From positions 387,104-451,103 of the forward strand of contig NZ_JAATJH010000001.1 in the NCBI RefSeq assembly GCF_011927835.1: a stretch of DNA of 64,000 nt, read 5' to 3'. Both the position numbers and the translations under genes were made by a program. Origin of the DNA: Neolewinella antarctica. Its GTDB lineage: Bacteria > Bacteroidota > Bacteroidia > Chitinophagales > Saprospiraceae. Shown one piece after another: positions 25,309 to 33,355 of this stretch. The notes under the pieces were generated by a model. That model was not told the DNA's origin. It did no database searches and was given only the letters and a program-made list of their open reading frames with translations. Every line of letters starts with the position of its first letter. The stretch's first letter is position 1.

Positions 25309-26193
25309 ATGCTCGTCCACACCATCGATCTAAAATTTTTGGGTGAACCCGCCGCCATCGCCGCCTTCGTCATCCCCGACGCTGCGGGCTACACGATGGT
25401 TGAATGTGGGCCATTTTCAACGCACGAAACCTTACTCGCGCAGCTCGCAGTGCTTGAAATTGCTCCCTCAGAAATCCACACGTTGCTGCTCACCCACATT
25501 CACTTCGACCACGCCGGCGCCGCGTGGTGGTGGGCGGCGCGGGGCACCCGGGTGTACGTTCACCCACGCGGACTTAAACACATGATCGACCCGACGCGGC
25601 TGTACGGCTCGGCCGCCCGGATCTACGGTGAGGACAACATGGCAAAGCTCTGGGGGAAGATGGAAAAGATCGATGCCGCTTCCATTACCGCGGTAGGGGA
25701 CCGTGAAGCGTTGGCACTTGGTGGCCATACCTGGACGGCGCACCATACCCCCGGCCACGCCTCGCACCACATCGCCTGGCAGGTGAGGAAGGTAGTCTTT
25801 ACCGGCGACGTCGGTGGGGTGAAAATCAAGGGTGGCCCGGTCGTGCCGCCCTGCCCGCCGCCGGACATCAATGCGGAAGATTGGAATGCTTCTCTGGACC
25901 GACTCGCGTCGCTTTCCGTTAACAAGTTCTACCTGACCCATTACGGTGAGGTGCCGGTCGCGGATCACTTGCCGGCCTTGCGTAAACGCCTGACTAGCTA
26001 CGTCGAATGGGTGGCCAACCGCCTGCTCACCATCGACGATCCGGCTGAACTGGTGCCGGGCTTCACCGAGATGGTGGAGGCCGAATTGCGGCAAAACGGC
26101 GTGCCGGAAAAAGTTATTAGTGCCTACCGCGTGGCCAATCCACCCTACATGAGCGTCGCGGGAATCGCCCGGTACCTGAGTACGAAAAAGTAG
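25309..26193 (+). CDS. MBL-fold metallo-hydrolase
   Basis: 294 aa. The metal site THIHFDHAG lies near residues 62-70, followed by TPGHASHHIAW (third histidine) and VFTGDVGGVK (bridging Asp), the usual order for the metallo-beta-lactamase fold. There is no signal peptide, so it is probably cytoplasmic. The specific reaction cannot be read from the sequence. Confidence 0.9.
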   Translation: MLVHTIDLKFLGEPAAIAAFVIPDAAGYTMVECGPFSTHETLLAQLAVLEIAPSEIHTLLLTHIHFDHAGAAWWWAARGTRVYVHPRGLKHMIDPTRLYGSAARIYGEDNMAKLWGKMEKIDAASITAVGDREALALGGHTWTAHHTPGHASHHIAWQVRKVVFTGDVGGVKIKGGPVVPPCPPPDINAEDWNASLDRLASLSVNKFYLTHYGEVPVADHLPALRKRLTSYVEWVANRLLTIDDPAELVPGFTEMVEAELRQNGVPEKVISAYRVANPPYMSVAGIARYLSTKK

Positions 26194-26219
26194 TAATTGA
26201 CGTGGGTTTTAAAGCTAGT

Positions 26220-26236
26220 GGCGCGGTCGCGGGTGC
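26220..26236 (+). repeat. REP-like 17-bp motif, exact copy
   Basis: Exact GGCGCGGTCGCGGGTGC, 27 bases after the stop of the MBL-fold gene. It pairs with the inverted copy at 26353-26369. Confidence 0.85.
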
Positions 26237-26352
26237 AAGGTTTTTTTCGGAAGAGCTTCCGCATAAACCCGCCAGCTTTCAATGGATTGCCTAGCTCCAG
26301 AGAGTTGAAACGTGGCCTTTATGCGTTCGCGGTGACCCTAGTACAATCCACA

Positions 26353-26369
26353 GCACCCGCGTCCGCGCC
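26353..26369 (-). repeat. REP-like 17-bp motif, exact inverted copy
   Basis: Exact copy on the minus strand, 116 bases from the copy at 26220-26236, between the MBL-fold and folE genes. Confidence 0.85.
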
Positions 26370-26402
26370 AAACGAATGTTATATTAATGACTGATGTTAT
26401 GC

Positions 26403-26507
26403 AGATTATTTCGCCACACAAACACAAAAGCACAAAATCGGTGTATAGCTACGCCGAAGCACCGTTTACTTATTCTTGTGTGTTTATGTGTTTATGTGGC
26501 ATAATCC
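26403..26507. repeat. Imperfect palindrome of CACA-rich arms
   Basis: The left arm (from AGATTATTTCGCCACACAAA) and the right arm (ending TTATGTGGCATAATCC) are imperfect reverse complements of about 36-45 bases around a loop of about 25 bases. A similar but weaker structure is at 30573-30645. They resemble non-autonomous palindromic repeats; no transposase is present. Confidence 0.55.
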
Positions 26508-26534
26508 GGTCGCGTAAGGTCAGTTAATGACTAC

Positions 26535-27131
26535 TTAAGTCAAATCGCTAGTAATCAACTTCAAAAACTCATTCCGCGTCCGCTCCGATTTGAAGGCACC
26601 GGTAAAAGCGCTGGTCGTCGTGACGGAAGCCTGTTTTTGAACGCCCCGCATCATCATGCACATGTGCCGCGCCTCGATGACGACGGCCACGCCCATGGGG
26701 TTTAGCGTGGTTTGTAAGGAGTTGAGGATCTGGTCCGTCAGGCGCTCCTGGACCTGTAAACGACGGGCGAATACGTCGACAACCCGGGGGATCTTGCTGA
26801 GTCCGACGATGTAACCTTCGGGAATGTACGCGATGTGGGCTTTACCGAAAAATGGCAACAGGTGGTGCTCGCACATGCTGTAAAACTCGATATTCTTCAC
26901 GATCACCATCTCCGAGTAGTCTTCGGCGAACATGGCGCCGCGCAAGATTGCTTCCGCGTCCTGTTCGTAGCCCTGGGTCATGAACTGGAGGGCTTTTGCC
27001 GCACGCGTTGGCGTCTTCAGCAGGCCCTCCCGCTGGGCGTCTTCCCCGATAGACTCGATGAGGGATTGGTAGTTGGTGGCGAGCCGCTCGGTGGTGGCGG
27101 GCTCGTGCTCGATGTTTTTCTCGAAGGACAT
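26535..27131 (-). CDS. folE: GTP cyclohydrolase I
   Basis: 198 aa, typical length. It converts GTP to 7,8-dihydroneopterin triphosphate, the first step of folate and of 7-deazaguanine (queuosine) synthesis. The zinc site and family core are [19 protein letters not shown], with [20 protein letters not shown] and [20 protein letters not shown] following. It lies 3 bases downstream of queD on the same strand, so the pair probably feeds 6-carboxytetrahydropterin synthesis as well as folate. Confidence 0.95.
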   Translation of the reverse strand: MSFEKNIEHEPATTERLATNYQSLIESIGEDAQREGLLKTPTRAAKALQFMTQGYEQDAEAILRGAMFAEDYSEMVIVKNIEFYSMCEHHLLPFFGKAHIAYIPEGYIVGLSKIPRVVDVFARRLQVQERLTDQILNSLQTTLNPMGVAVVIEARHMCMMMRGVQKQASVTTTSAFTGAFKSERTRNEFLKLITSDLT

Positions 27132-27134
27132 AAT

Positions 27135-27560
27135 CTATTTTCCGTTGGGGCCGAAGTATTCCGCGTAAATATTTTCCGTTTCGTGCAGCCGAATGCAGTA
27201 AAGAGTTGCGCCCTGGCTACTGACTTCCGCCTCGATCCGGTTCCAGAATTGAATGGCTACGTTTTCCGTAGAGGGCATGAAGTTCTTGGGGAACCAATCC
27301 ACGTCGAGGTTCATGTTGGAGTGATCGACACTCTTGGTGATTTTAGTCTTTACGATATCGGAGAGCACCTTGGCGTCCATCACGTAACCCGTGATTTCGT
27401 CCGGCTGACCGACTACGGTGACGAACAACTCGTAGTTGTGGCCGTGCCAGTTCTTGTTGGAACACTTGCCGAAAACGGCCTTGTTTTTTTCGTCCGACCA
27501 GTCCGCTACGTGAAGCTTGTGGGCGGCATTAAAGGTTTCTCTCCGGGTTACGTATACCAT
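27135..27560 (-). CDS. queD: 6-carboxytetrahydropterin synthase
   Basis: 141 aa. The QueD/PTPS fold is shown by FNAAHKLHVADWSDEKNKAVFG, KCSNKNWHGHNYELFV (catalytic Cys and zinc-binding His-x-His) and VDHSNMNLDVDW (third ligand region). It turns dihydroneopterin triphosphate, made by FolE, into 6-carboxy-tetrahydropterin, on the way to queuosine. folE follows after 3 bases. A TACCTTCG element (27564-27571) lies just before the start codon. Confidence 0.92.
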   Translation of the reverse strand: MVYVTRRETFNAAHKLHVADWSDEKNKAVFGKCSNKNWHGHNYELFVTVVGQPDEITGYVMDAKVLSDIVKTKITKSVDHSNMNLDVDWFPKNFMPSTENVAIQFWNRIEAEVSSQGATLYCIRLHETENIYAEYFGPNGK

Positions 27561-27682
27561 GGCGCGAAGGTAGGGGTTAAGGTTGGTCCTGGGTCTATGG
27601 TTTGCGGTCTATTAAGTGACGTAGCCGGTTAAGTTTCGGTTTAAAGCCTGACTCGCTAGGGGACAGGTTTAGGAAGCCACGT

Positions 27683-29410
27683 CTAGGCTTGGTCCGTCAT
27701 TGTGGCACCCATCGTTGTCAGCTCCGCCCGTATTTCCTGGTGGGTGCCTTCGAGGATGGCCAGGTTCTTCTCCTCGCGTTGGAGGTTTTCGTCGAAGCGA
27801 CCGAAGTTGTTCTCGATGCGGCGACGCAGCGTAGCGATGTAGGTCTTGAGTTTTTCTTCCAGGTCGGCGGCGAGTTTAGCCCGACCGGTTCGGATCTCCG
27901 CTTCGAAGCCGTCGACGATCCGCTTGCGCTTGCCGCGGGTACTAAAACCTGCAAACAGGATACCGACGGTCGTGAGGATACCGCCGGTGATGTCGAAAAC
28001 GGAGCCGGTCGTCACGGCCGCAAGGATTACCCCGAGCGCGGCGATGCCCCCGCCGGCGGCGATGTTGGGCGTCAGGTTCTCCCGGTCCGCGAAGATGGAT
28101 TCGTCGGTGAAGTTGTCCGTATTACTCACGAAGCGGTTGAACTGGTCCTGTAAGTCGCGCAGTACGTTTTCGCGCCGCTCGGCAATGTCACTGAACAGCT
28201 CGTGGTCGTTCTGAAGAATGGTCGCGCTACTACGAATCTTAAGGTCGATCATCTTCACCATCTGTTGGATGGACTCGGCGAGGTCGATTACGTTATCATT
28301 AAGACGGGCCTTGAGTTTGGTGTTTAAATCTGCCTCCAGGCCGGTTGCCAAATTGCTCAGCCAGTTTTCGGCGTTGGGCGTGCTGCCGAAGGTCGAAGCA
28401 AAACTGCGCTTGACGAGGCCGAACATGGACAGCCCGTTACGCAATTCTTCGAGTTTTTGGCGCGTAATGTTGTCGTAGGTGTTGAGCAAGTTTTCCACCA
28501 TCAGGTCGACCTGTTTGTTACTCTGCGCAGACTGGTCGCTCAGCGTTTCCCCGATCTCACGGCGAAACTCCGTATCGGCCTCGAACTGGCGACGGCGCAG
28601 CACCAAACCGTCGGCAATTCGTTCGTTGATGGTCTCGGCGGTAACGATGCTATTGTTCAACTTGAGACGCGGCGCCTTGCCCCCGGTGATGTTTTCGGAG
28701 ATGTATTCGCGTAAAGGGCCGAAGCCACTTACTCCGGTCTTTTCCTGCTCCAACTTGGCGCTGACGGCAAATACTTGCGGCTGTTCGATGCCTTCTTTGC
28801 GCGCCTTTTCGCCAACGCCATTCAGGTTGGTTGCCAACTCGAAATCATTAGCCAAATCCTTCTGCTGTAAGACGAAAATCGTTTTCTTCCGCCAGTCGCC
28901 GTGGATGTATTTGAAGAAATCCCAGGCGGACTGTCGGTAAGGATTCTTGGCTTCAAACACAAAGACAATCAGGTCGCTGGCCGGGATAAATTGCTCGGTA
29001 ATCTCCTGGTGGTGCTCGACGATGGTGTTCGTGCCCGGCGTATCGACGATGGCGATTTCACGCAGGATGTCGACCGGAAGAAAGATCTTTTTGAGGTAGG
29101 GGTTAATCATCACCTCGCGGTGTTCTTCCCCGTAGAGGATTTGCTGGATCGTATCCGTCATGGGCTGCGGGGCGGCCTTGGCAATTTCCTGACCGGTATC
29201 GAGCAGCGCGTTTACGAAGCTGGACTTCCCTGCTTTCACCTCCCCGACGATCACGAACATAAACGGCTCGAAAATGCGGTTGCGCAAATCGCTGACGGTC
29301 TTCGCCATCTCCTCGTGACCGATGCGCAGCGTAAGCTCGTGAAGATTTTTGATGATCTCTTCGAGCCGGGCGCGGGTGGCCTGGAGTTCTGCGTCTAATA
29401 ATTTTGCCAT
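27683..29410 (-). CDS. Dynamin-like GTPase
   Basis: 575 aa. The GTPase domain occupies the first 250 residues: P-loop GEVKAGKSS (about 56-64), a switch-region threonine in PMTDTIQQI, G3 motif DTPGTNT (about 123-129) and VLQQKDLA (G4-like). A long helical region follows, then two hydrophobic segments near 445-490 (ALGVILAAVTTGSVFDITGG; GILTTVGILFAGF) that may insert in the membrane as a paddle, and a coiled-coil C-terminus. This matches bacterial dynamin-like proteins that reshape or protect the inner membrane. Only one such gene is present here, whereas many occur in pairs. Confidence 0.86.
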   Translation of the reverse strand: MAKLLDAELQATRARLEEIIKNLHELTLRIGHEEMAKTVSDLRNRIFEPFMFVIVGEVKAGKSSFVNALLDTGQEIAKAAPQPMTDTIQQILYGEEHREVMINPYLKKIFLPVDILREIAIVDTPGTNTIVEHHQEITEQFIPASDLIVFVFEAKNPYRQSAWDFFKYIHGDWRKKTIFVLQQKDLANDFELATNLNGVGEKARKEGIEQPQVFAVSAKLEQEKTGVSGFGPLREYISENITGGKAPRLKLNNSIVTAETINERIADGLVLRRRQFEADTEFRREIGETLSDQSAQSNKQVDLMVENLLNTYDNITRQKLEELRNGLSMFGLVKRSFASTFGSTPNAENWLSNLATGLEADLNTKLKARLNDNVIDLAESIQQMVKMIDLKIRSSATILQNDHELFSDIAERRENVLRDLQDQFNRFVSNTDNFTDESIFADRENLTPNIAAGGGIAALGVILAAVTTGSVFDITGGILTTVGILFAGFSTRGKRKRIVDGFEAEIRTGRAKLAADLEEKLKTYIATLRRRIENNFGRFDENLQREEKNLAILEGTHQEIRAELTTMGATMTDQA

Positions 29411-29447
29411 GGTAGTATTGATGGTTTGCGGCTTGCCGATCTACTTT

Positions 29448-29464
29448 TCACCCGCGACCGCGCC
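29448..29464 (-). repeat. REP-like motif copy, one mismatch
   Basis: The copy ends one base before the end of the WbqC gene at 29465, in the gap between the dynamin-like and WbqC genes. Confidence 0.75.
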
Positions 29465-30040
29465 CTAAATAGCGACGGTGGGGTGGGAGGGCAGCGCGGG
29501 GCCGAGGCAGAAAAGCGCGTCTAAAATCGAAAGACCGGGTTGATAGCCAAACCGGTCCGTGAACACTTGTGGGTAAGGTGCCAGCCGCGGCAGATGTTTG
29601 GTTTTGTCGGCTCCGATGAATTCAGTTGATTCGGTAATTCCAATCGGAGGATTGAGTAACGCTAACACGCTTGTCAGCAGGGTATTATTCAAATCCAATA
29701 AGTACTGATGATCAAGACGAAGTATCGTGAAGATCGCCTCCGCGTAATGCTCGTAAAATGGGGAGCGACCGTAGGCCGTACGGATCGAAGCTTCGTGCTC
29801 GCGCCGCCAGTCGTACTCATTCGCGATGGTGACTTCCCCGATGGGCGTGCGTTGATTTTTGCCCTTCGTCAGCGGTACCGTAAGCCAGAGTGGTCCGTTG
29901 GGTCCGGCGATCCGTGCGCGGTTCCTGAAGCCTTTACGCTGGTAGTTTTCGTGCGCCTCCACCGTCCACGCGCCAGCGGTAAATCCGGCGGAAGCCCAGT
30001 GGGCTGGCGGAAAGTAGGCGGTCGGTGTGGTGAGCGGCAT
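29465..30040 (-). CDS. WbqC-family protein
   Basis: 191 aa. The family pattern is visible: YFPPAHWASAGF at the start, WTVEAHENYQRKGFRNRARI, GPLWLTVPLTKGKNQRTPI and WRREHEASIRTAYGRSPFYE. WbqC-like proteins occur in polysaccharide clusters, but their activity is not well established. There are no polysaccharide genes here, so the role is open. It is divergent from the membrane protein at 30095, with 54 bases between start codons. Confidence 0.88.
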   Translation of the reverse strand: MPLTTPTAYFPPAHWASAGFTAGAWTVEAHENYQRKGFRNRARIAGPNGPLWLTVPLTKGKNQRTPIGEVTIANEYDWRREHEASIRTAYGRSPFYEHYAEAIFTILRLDHQYLLDLNNTLLTSVLALLNPPIGITESTEFIGADKTKHLPRLAPYPQVFTDRFGYQPGLSILDALFCLGPALPSHPTVAI

Positions 30041-30094
30041 AAAATTAATAACCTTCTGGAGGGAGTCACGTTACAAGGGCGAAATTACTTCATT

Positions 30095-30553
30095 ATGGCT
30101 GATGATTCCATTTTTGAGAAAAAGATCGACCCCGTCTACCAGGCCGGTGGCGTTCTCATCCTAGTATTTGTCTTTCAGGCACTCGGGACGGCGGTCAGCG
30201 CCGGAACGGAGGACGTCGTAAACAACCGCTGGGCCTGGCTCTGCGCGGCGAGTTTTATGTTATTTTACGCGCTGTTCAACGCAATCATGAGCGCGACTTC
30301 CAAGAATATTCTGAAGTACTGGGGCCGTAGCCTTTATTCGTTCATGGGCCTGGCCCTCGGCTCCGGATTGCTTGCCTGGGCCTTCAGCGGTATTCCAATC
30401 GGTGAGGCGGGTTCCTACAAGTGGATATTTTTTGTCGTGACTTTTGGTTACCTGGTCTTCATGTCGATGATCGCCATCATGAAGAATGTAGTTGACTTCG
30501 CGCAGAAGGAAGAGTGGAATAAGCCTAAGTTGAAGTCGCGCAAGCGACGGTAG
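30095..30553 (+). CDS. Small four-helix membrane protein, unknown
   Basis: 152 aa from MADDSIFEKK, chosen because it begins just downstream of the divergent WbqC start; a longer frame from 29708 would overlap WbqC in antisense. Four hydrophobic segments are seen (GGVLILVFVFQALGTAV; WLCAASFMLFYALFNAIM; SLYSFMGLALGSGLLAWAF; KWIFFVVTFGYLVFMSMIAI). The C-terminus is very basic (KPKLKSRKRR) and should be cytoplasmic. It is not recognised as a named family. Confidence 0.78.
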   Translation: MADDSIFEKKIDPVYQAGGVLILVFVFQALGTAVSAGTEDVVNNRWAWLCAASFMLFYALFNAIMSATSKNILKYWGRSLYSFMGLALGSGLLAWAFSGIPIGEAGSYKWIFFVVTFGYLVFMSMIAIMKNVVDFAQKEEWNKPKLKSRKRR

Positions 30554-30572
30554 TTTTCCATCACACCATCAC

Positions 30573-30645
30573 TGAAGCACACAGAGGTCACGCAACTACG
30601 TGCTCGTAATAATTTGTGATTCTGTGTTTCTGTGGTCAATTTATC
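30573..30645. repeat. Weak palindrome of CACAGAG/CTGTG arms
   Basis: A left arm around GAAGCACACAGAGGTCAC faces a right arm GTGATTCTGTGTTTCTGTGG in imperfect inverted orientation, directly after the membrane-protein gene. It looks related to the structure at 26403-26507. Confidence 0.45.
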
Positions 30646-30657
30646 CAGCGTGCTTAG

Positions 30658-31236
30658 TCAATTGTAACTGGCTCCTTCCTCCATGTCCGCGATGACCGCA
30701 AAGTTGCTCCCCTTATTTTCCATGACTTGTTTCCAGAGACTATCCGGCTCGCTGCTAAACAGGTAATTGGCATCCATCTTGGCCGGCACCCAGCTGCCGA
30801 GTTCGAGTTCTTCTTCCAACTGCCGGTCGCTCCAGCCGCTGTAACCGACGAAAAATCGTATGTCACTCGGCTTGATCAATTTGTTGTTGATCAACGTTTT
30901 AAGCTGGCGGAAGTCACCGCCCCAGAACACGTTCTTGACGACTTCGTCGCTCCCTGACAACAGGTCTCCCCGACAGTGTAGGTAGTGAACGGTATCCGCC
31001 CCGACGGGGCCGCCGAAGTACACGGGGGCTTCAAACTCGGGAAAGTCGTCGATCAATTCGTCGACGCTAATTTCCATCTTTCGGTTCATGATAAACCCGA
31101 CGCTACCCTCGGCGGAGTGGTCAACGAGCAGGACGGTCGTGCGCTTAAAATTCGGATCCAGCATAAAGGGTTCCGCCAGTAGGACGGAGCCAACTTTGAT
31201 GTTCGTGCTCATGGCCAGGGTAGTTTGGTTGGACAC
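30658..31236 (-). CDS. YqgE/AlgH family protein
   Basis: 192 aa, typical for this family (UPF0301). Family landmarks are GSVLLAEPFMLDPNFKRTTV, LVDHSAEGSVGFIMNRKM and PVYFGGPVGADTVHYLHC. The function is not firmly known; one relative was first linked to alginate regulation. It is cytoplasmic, divergent from argS, with a REP-like copy in the gap. Confidence 0.92.
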   Translation of the reverse strand: MSNQTTLAMSTNIKVGSVLLAEPFMLDPNFKRTTVLLVDHSAEGSVGFIMNRKMEISVDELIDDFPEFEAPVYFGGPVGADTVHYLHCRGDLLSGSDEVVKNVFWGGDFRQLKTLINNKLIKPSDIRFFVGYSGWSDRQLEEELELGSWVPAKMDANYLFSSEPDSLWKQVMENKGSNFAVIADMEEGASYN

Positions 31237-31275
31237 CTAACGCGTTCGGTCACCGGTGGTTTATCGATGGTAGCG

Positions 31276-31292
31276 GGCGTGGACGCGGGTGC
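31276..31292 (+). repeat. REP-like motif copy, one mismatch
   Basis: Reads GGCGTGGACGCGGGTGC in the divergent gap between the YqgE/AlgH and argS genes. Confidence 0.75.
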
Positions 31293-31375
31293 AGGGTAGG
31301 CAAACGTAGCAGCAAACTTACCCGGGCCCGACCAACCGAGTTTAGTCCAAAATTCAAACTACCTTCGCCCCCGCA

Positions 31376-33229
31376 ATGAAACACACCCTTACCGACCTCC
31401 TCACCGACGCCGTCAGAACTGCCCTGACGGAGCTCTACGGTGCCGACGCCCAGAACCAAGAAATCACGCTGCAGACGACCCGCCGCGAATTTGAAGGCGA
31501 ATTCACCGTCGTAACCTTCCCCCTCACCCGGCTAGCCAAAAAAAAGCCGGACGTGATTGCGCGCGAGCTTGGTGAGTACCTGAAAGGGAACGTCAGTGAA
31601 GTGGCGGACTTCAACGTTATCAAGGGCTTTCTCAACCTCGTCGTTGCCGATGCCTACTGGAAAGACTTCGTCCTGGCTGCCCCGCAGTCGGGCGACTTCG
31701 GCCAGGCGCCCGCCAACGGCGAAAAGGTCATCGTCGAATTCGCGAGTCCGAATACGAATAAGCCACTCCACCTCGGCCACATTCGCAACATCCTTCTCGG
31801 CTGGTCGACGAGCCAGCTGCTGCAAAAAGCCGGCTACGACGTCAAGAACGTCCAGATCATCAACGACCGGGGCATCGCCATTTGTAAGTCGATGCTCGCC
31901 TGGCAAAAATTTAGTGATGGCGCCACGCCGGCTTCCACCGGCAGCAAACCCGATCACTTCGTCGGCGAGTACTACGTGCTCTTCGAAACTAAGTTTCGCG
32001 AGGAATACCTGGCCTGGCAGCAGTCAGAAGAAGGAAAGACGTTTTTTAAAAAGTCCGCCAAGGAGGGCCTGAGCGCGGAGAAATTCTTTGCCTCCTACAA
32101 GCCTAAGTACTTCAACGAATACAGCAAGCTGGGGGCGGAAGCAAAAGAAATGTTGCTCGATTGGGAGGCCGGCGATGCGCAAGTAGTCGCCCTGTGGAAG
32201 AAAATGAACGGCTGGGTGTACGAAGGCTTCGCCGCGACCTACACCGCCCTCGGCGTCCACTTCGATAAGCTGTACTACGAGTCTAATACCTACAAGTTGG
32301 GCAAGGACATGGTCGAGCTCGGAATTGAGAAGAACGTTTTCCGTACCCGTGACGATGGTTCCGTGTACGCCGACCTGACGGACGCCAAGCTTTCCGAAAA
32401 AACCCTCATGCGGGGCGACGGCACGAGTATTTACATTACTCAGGACCTCGGCACCGCCCGCCTCCGCTACGATGACTTCGGCGCTACCCGGATGATCTAC
32501 GTCGTGGGCGACGAGCAGAACCACCACTTCGCTACGCTCTTCGAACTGCTAAAGCGACTTGAAGAACCCTACGCGAAGGGCCTTTATCACCTGAGTTACG
32601 GAATGGTCGACCTTCCCACCGGCCGCATGAAGAGCCGCGAGGGCACGGTAGTCGACGCCGATGACCTGATTAAAGAAGTCATCCACGAGGCCGGCCTGGC
32701 GAGTGCCGACCGTGCCGCCACCGAAGGCTTGAGCCCGCAAGAACAACGGGAGATCGTCCGCCAGATCGGTATGGCTGCCCTCAAGTTTCACATAATTAAG
32801 GTCGGGCCACAAAAGCGCATGATTTTCGACCCGAAAGAATCCGTCGATATGCAGGGGCAAACCGGTCCTTACGTGCAGAATGCGTACGTGCGGACCCAGG
32901 CCGTCTGGCGCAAGGCGGGGTCGGACGTAGATGTATCTACTGCCGCGGATTACGTGGACCTAGCCGCCGCTGAGCGGGATTTGGCGAGTAAGCTGTACGC
33001 TTTTCCGGAATTAGTAAAGCTAGCCGCCGAAACCTACGATCCGAGTCTGATCGCGATGTACTGCTACGATCTGGCCAAGGGCCTCCACAAGTTCTGGCAC
33101 GACCACTCCATCCTGAGCGCGGAAACTCCCGCTGCCGTTGCTTTCCGACTGCAACTCTGCCGTGCGGTGGGTCACACGCTTAAGGGAGGCATGAATTTGC
33201 TGGGTATCGACGTTCCGCCCCGTATGTAA
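31376..33229 (+). CDS. argS: Arginyl-tRNA synthetase
   Basis: 617 aa, class I synthetase that charges tRNA-Arg. The HIGH-type motif is in ASPNTNKPLHLGHIRN (near residue 130) and the KMSK-like loop is GRMKSREG. The N-terminal region before it (about 1-110) matches the ArgRS-specific tRNA-binding domain, and DALR-type C-terminal sequence with QTGPYVQNAYVRTQAVWR follows. It is a housekeeping single gene. A TACCTTCG element (31360-31367) lies 8 bases before the ATG. Confidence 0.96.
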   Translation: MKHTLTDLLTDAVRTALTELYGADAQNQEITLQTTRREFEGEFTVVTFPLTRLAKKKPDVIARELGEYLKGNVSEVADFNVIKGFLNLVVADAYWKDFVLAAPQSGDFGQAPANGEKVIVEFASPNTNKPLHLGHIRNILLGWSTSQLLQKAGYDVKNVQIINDRGIAICKSMLAWQKFSDGATPASTGSKPDHFVGEYYVLFETKFREEYLAWQQSEEGKTFFKKSAKEGLSAEKFFASYKPKYFNEYSKLGAEAKEMLLDWEAGDAQVVALWKKMNGWVYEGFAATYTALGVHFDKLYYESNTYKLGKDMVELGIEKNVFRTRDDGSVYADLTDAKLSEKTLMRGDGTSIYITQDLGTARLRYDDFGATRMIYVVGDEQNHHFATLFELLKRLEEPYAKGLYHLSYGMVDLPTGRMKSREGTVVDADDLIKEVIHEAGLASADRAATEGLSPQEQREIVRQIGMAALKFHIIKVGPQKRMIFDPKESVDMQGQTGPYVQNAYVRTQAVWRKAGSDVDVSTAADYVDLAAAERDLASKLYAFPELVKLAAETYDPSLIAMYCYDLAKGLHKFWHDHSILSAETPAAVAFRLQLCRAVGHTLKGGMNLLGIDVPPRM

Positions 33230-33355
33230 TCGATTAGTTACGGCCAGTGGTCAAAAGTCACGTACCCTACACCGTCATTACTACTTGTTGCGTTCGACTC
33301 GCGTGCACACTATCGCTACTTTGTACCAGCGGATACTGTCCAACCACGTACCGAC

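Larger units (their letters stand above)
26194..26534. other. Intergenic stretch with REP pair and CACA-rich palindrome
   Basis: Contains two exact REP-like copies in opposite orientation (26220-26236 and 26353-26369) and an imperfect palindrome (26403-26507). No gene is supported; a small ORF at 26197-26394 is a shadow of the repeats. Confidence 0.7.

Noticed and set aside
29708-30094. 129-codon N-terminal extension of the small membrane protein
   Set aside because: It lies antisense over the WbqC gene and has no signal or domain; starting at 30095 gives a compact membrane protein.
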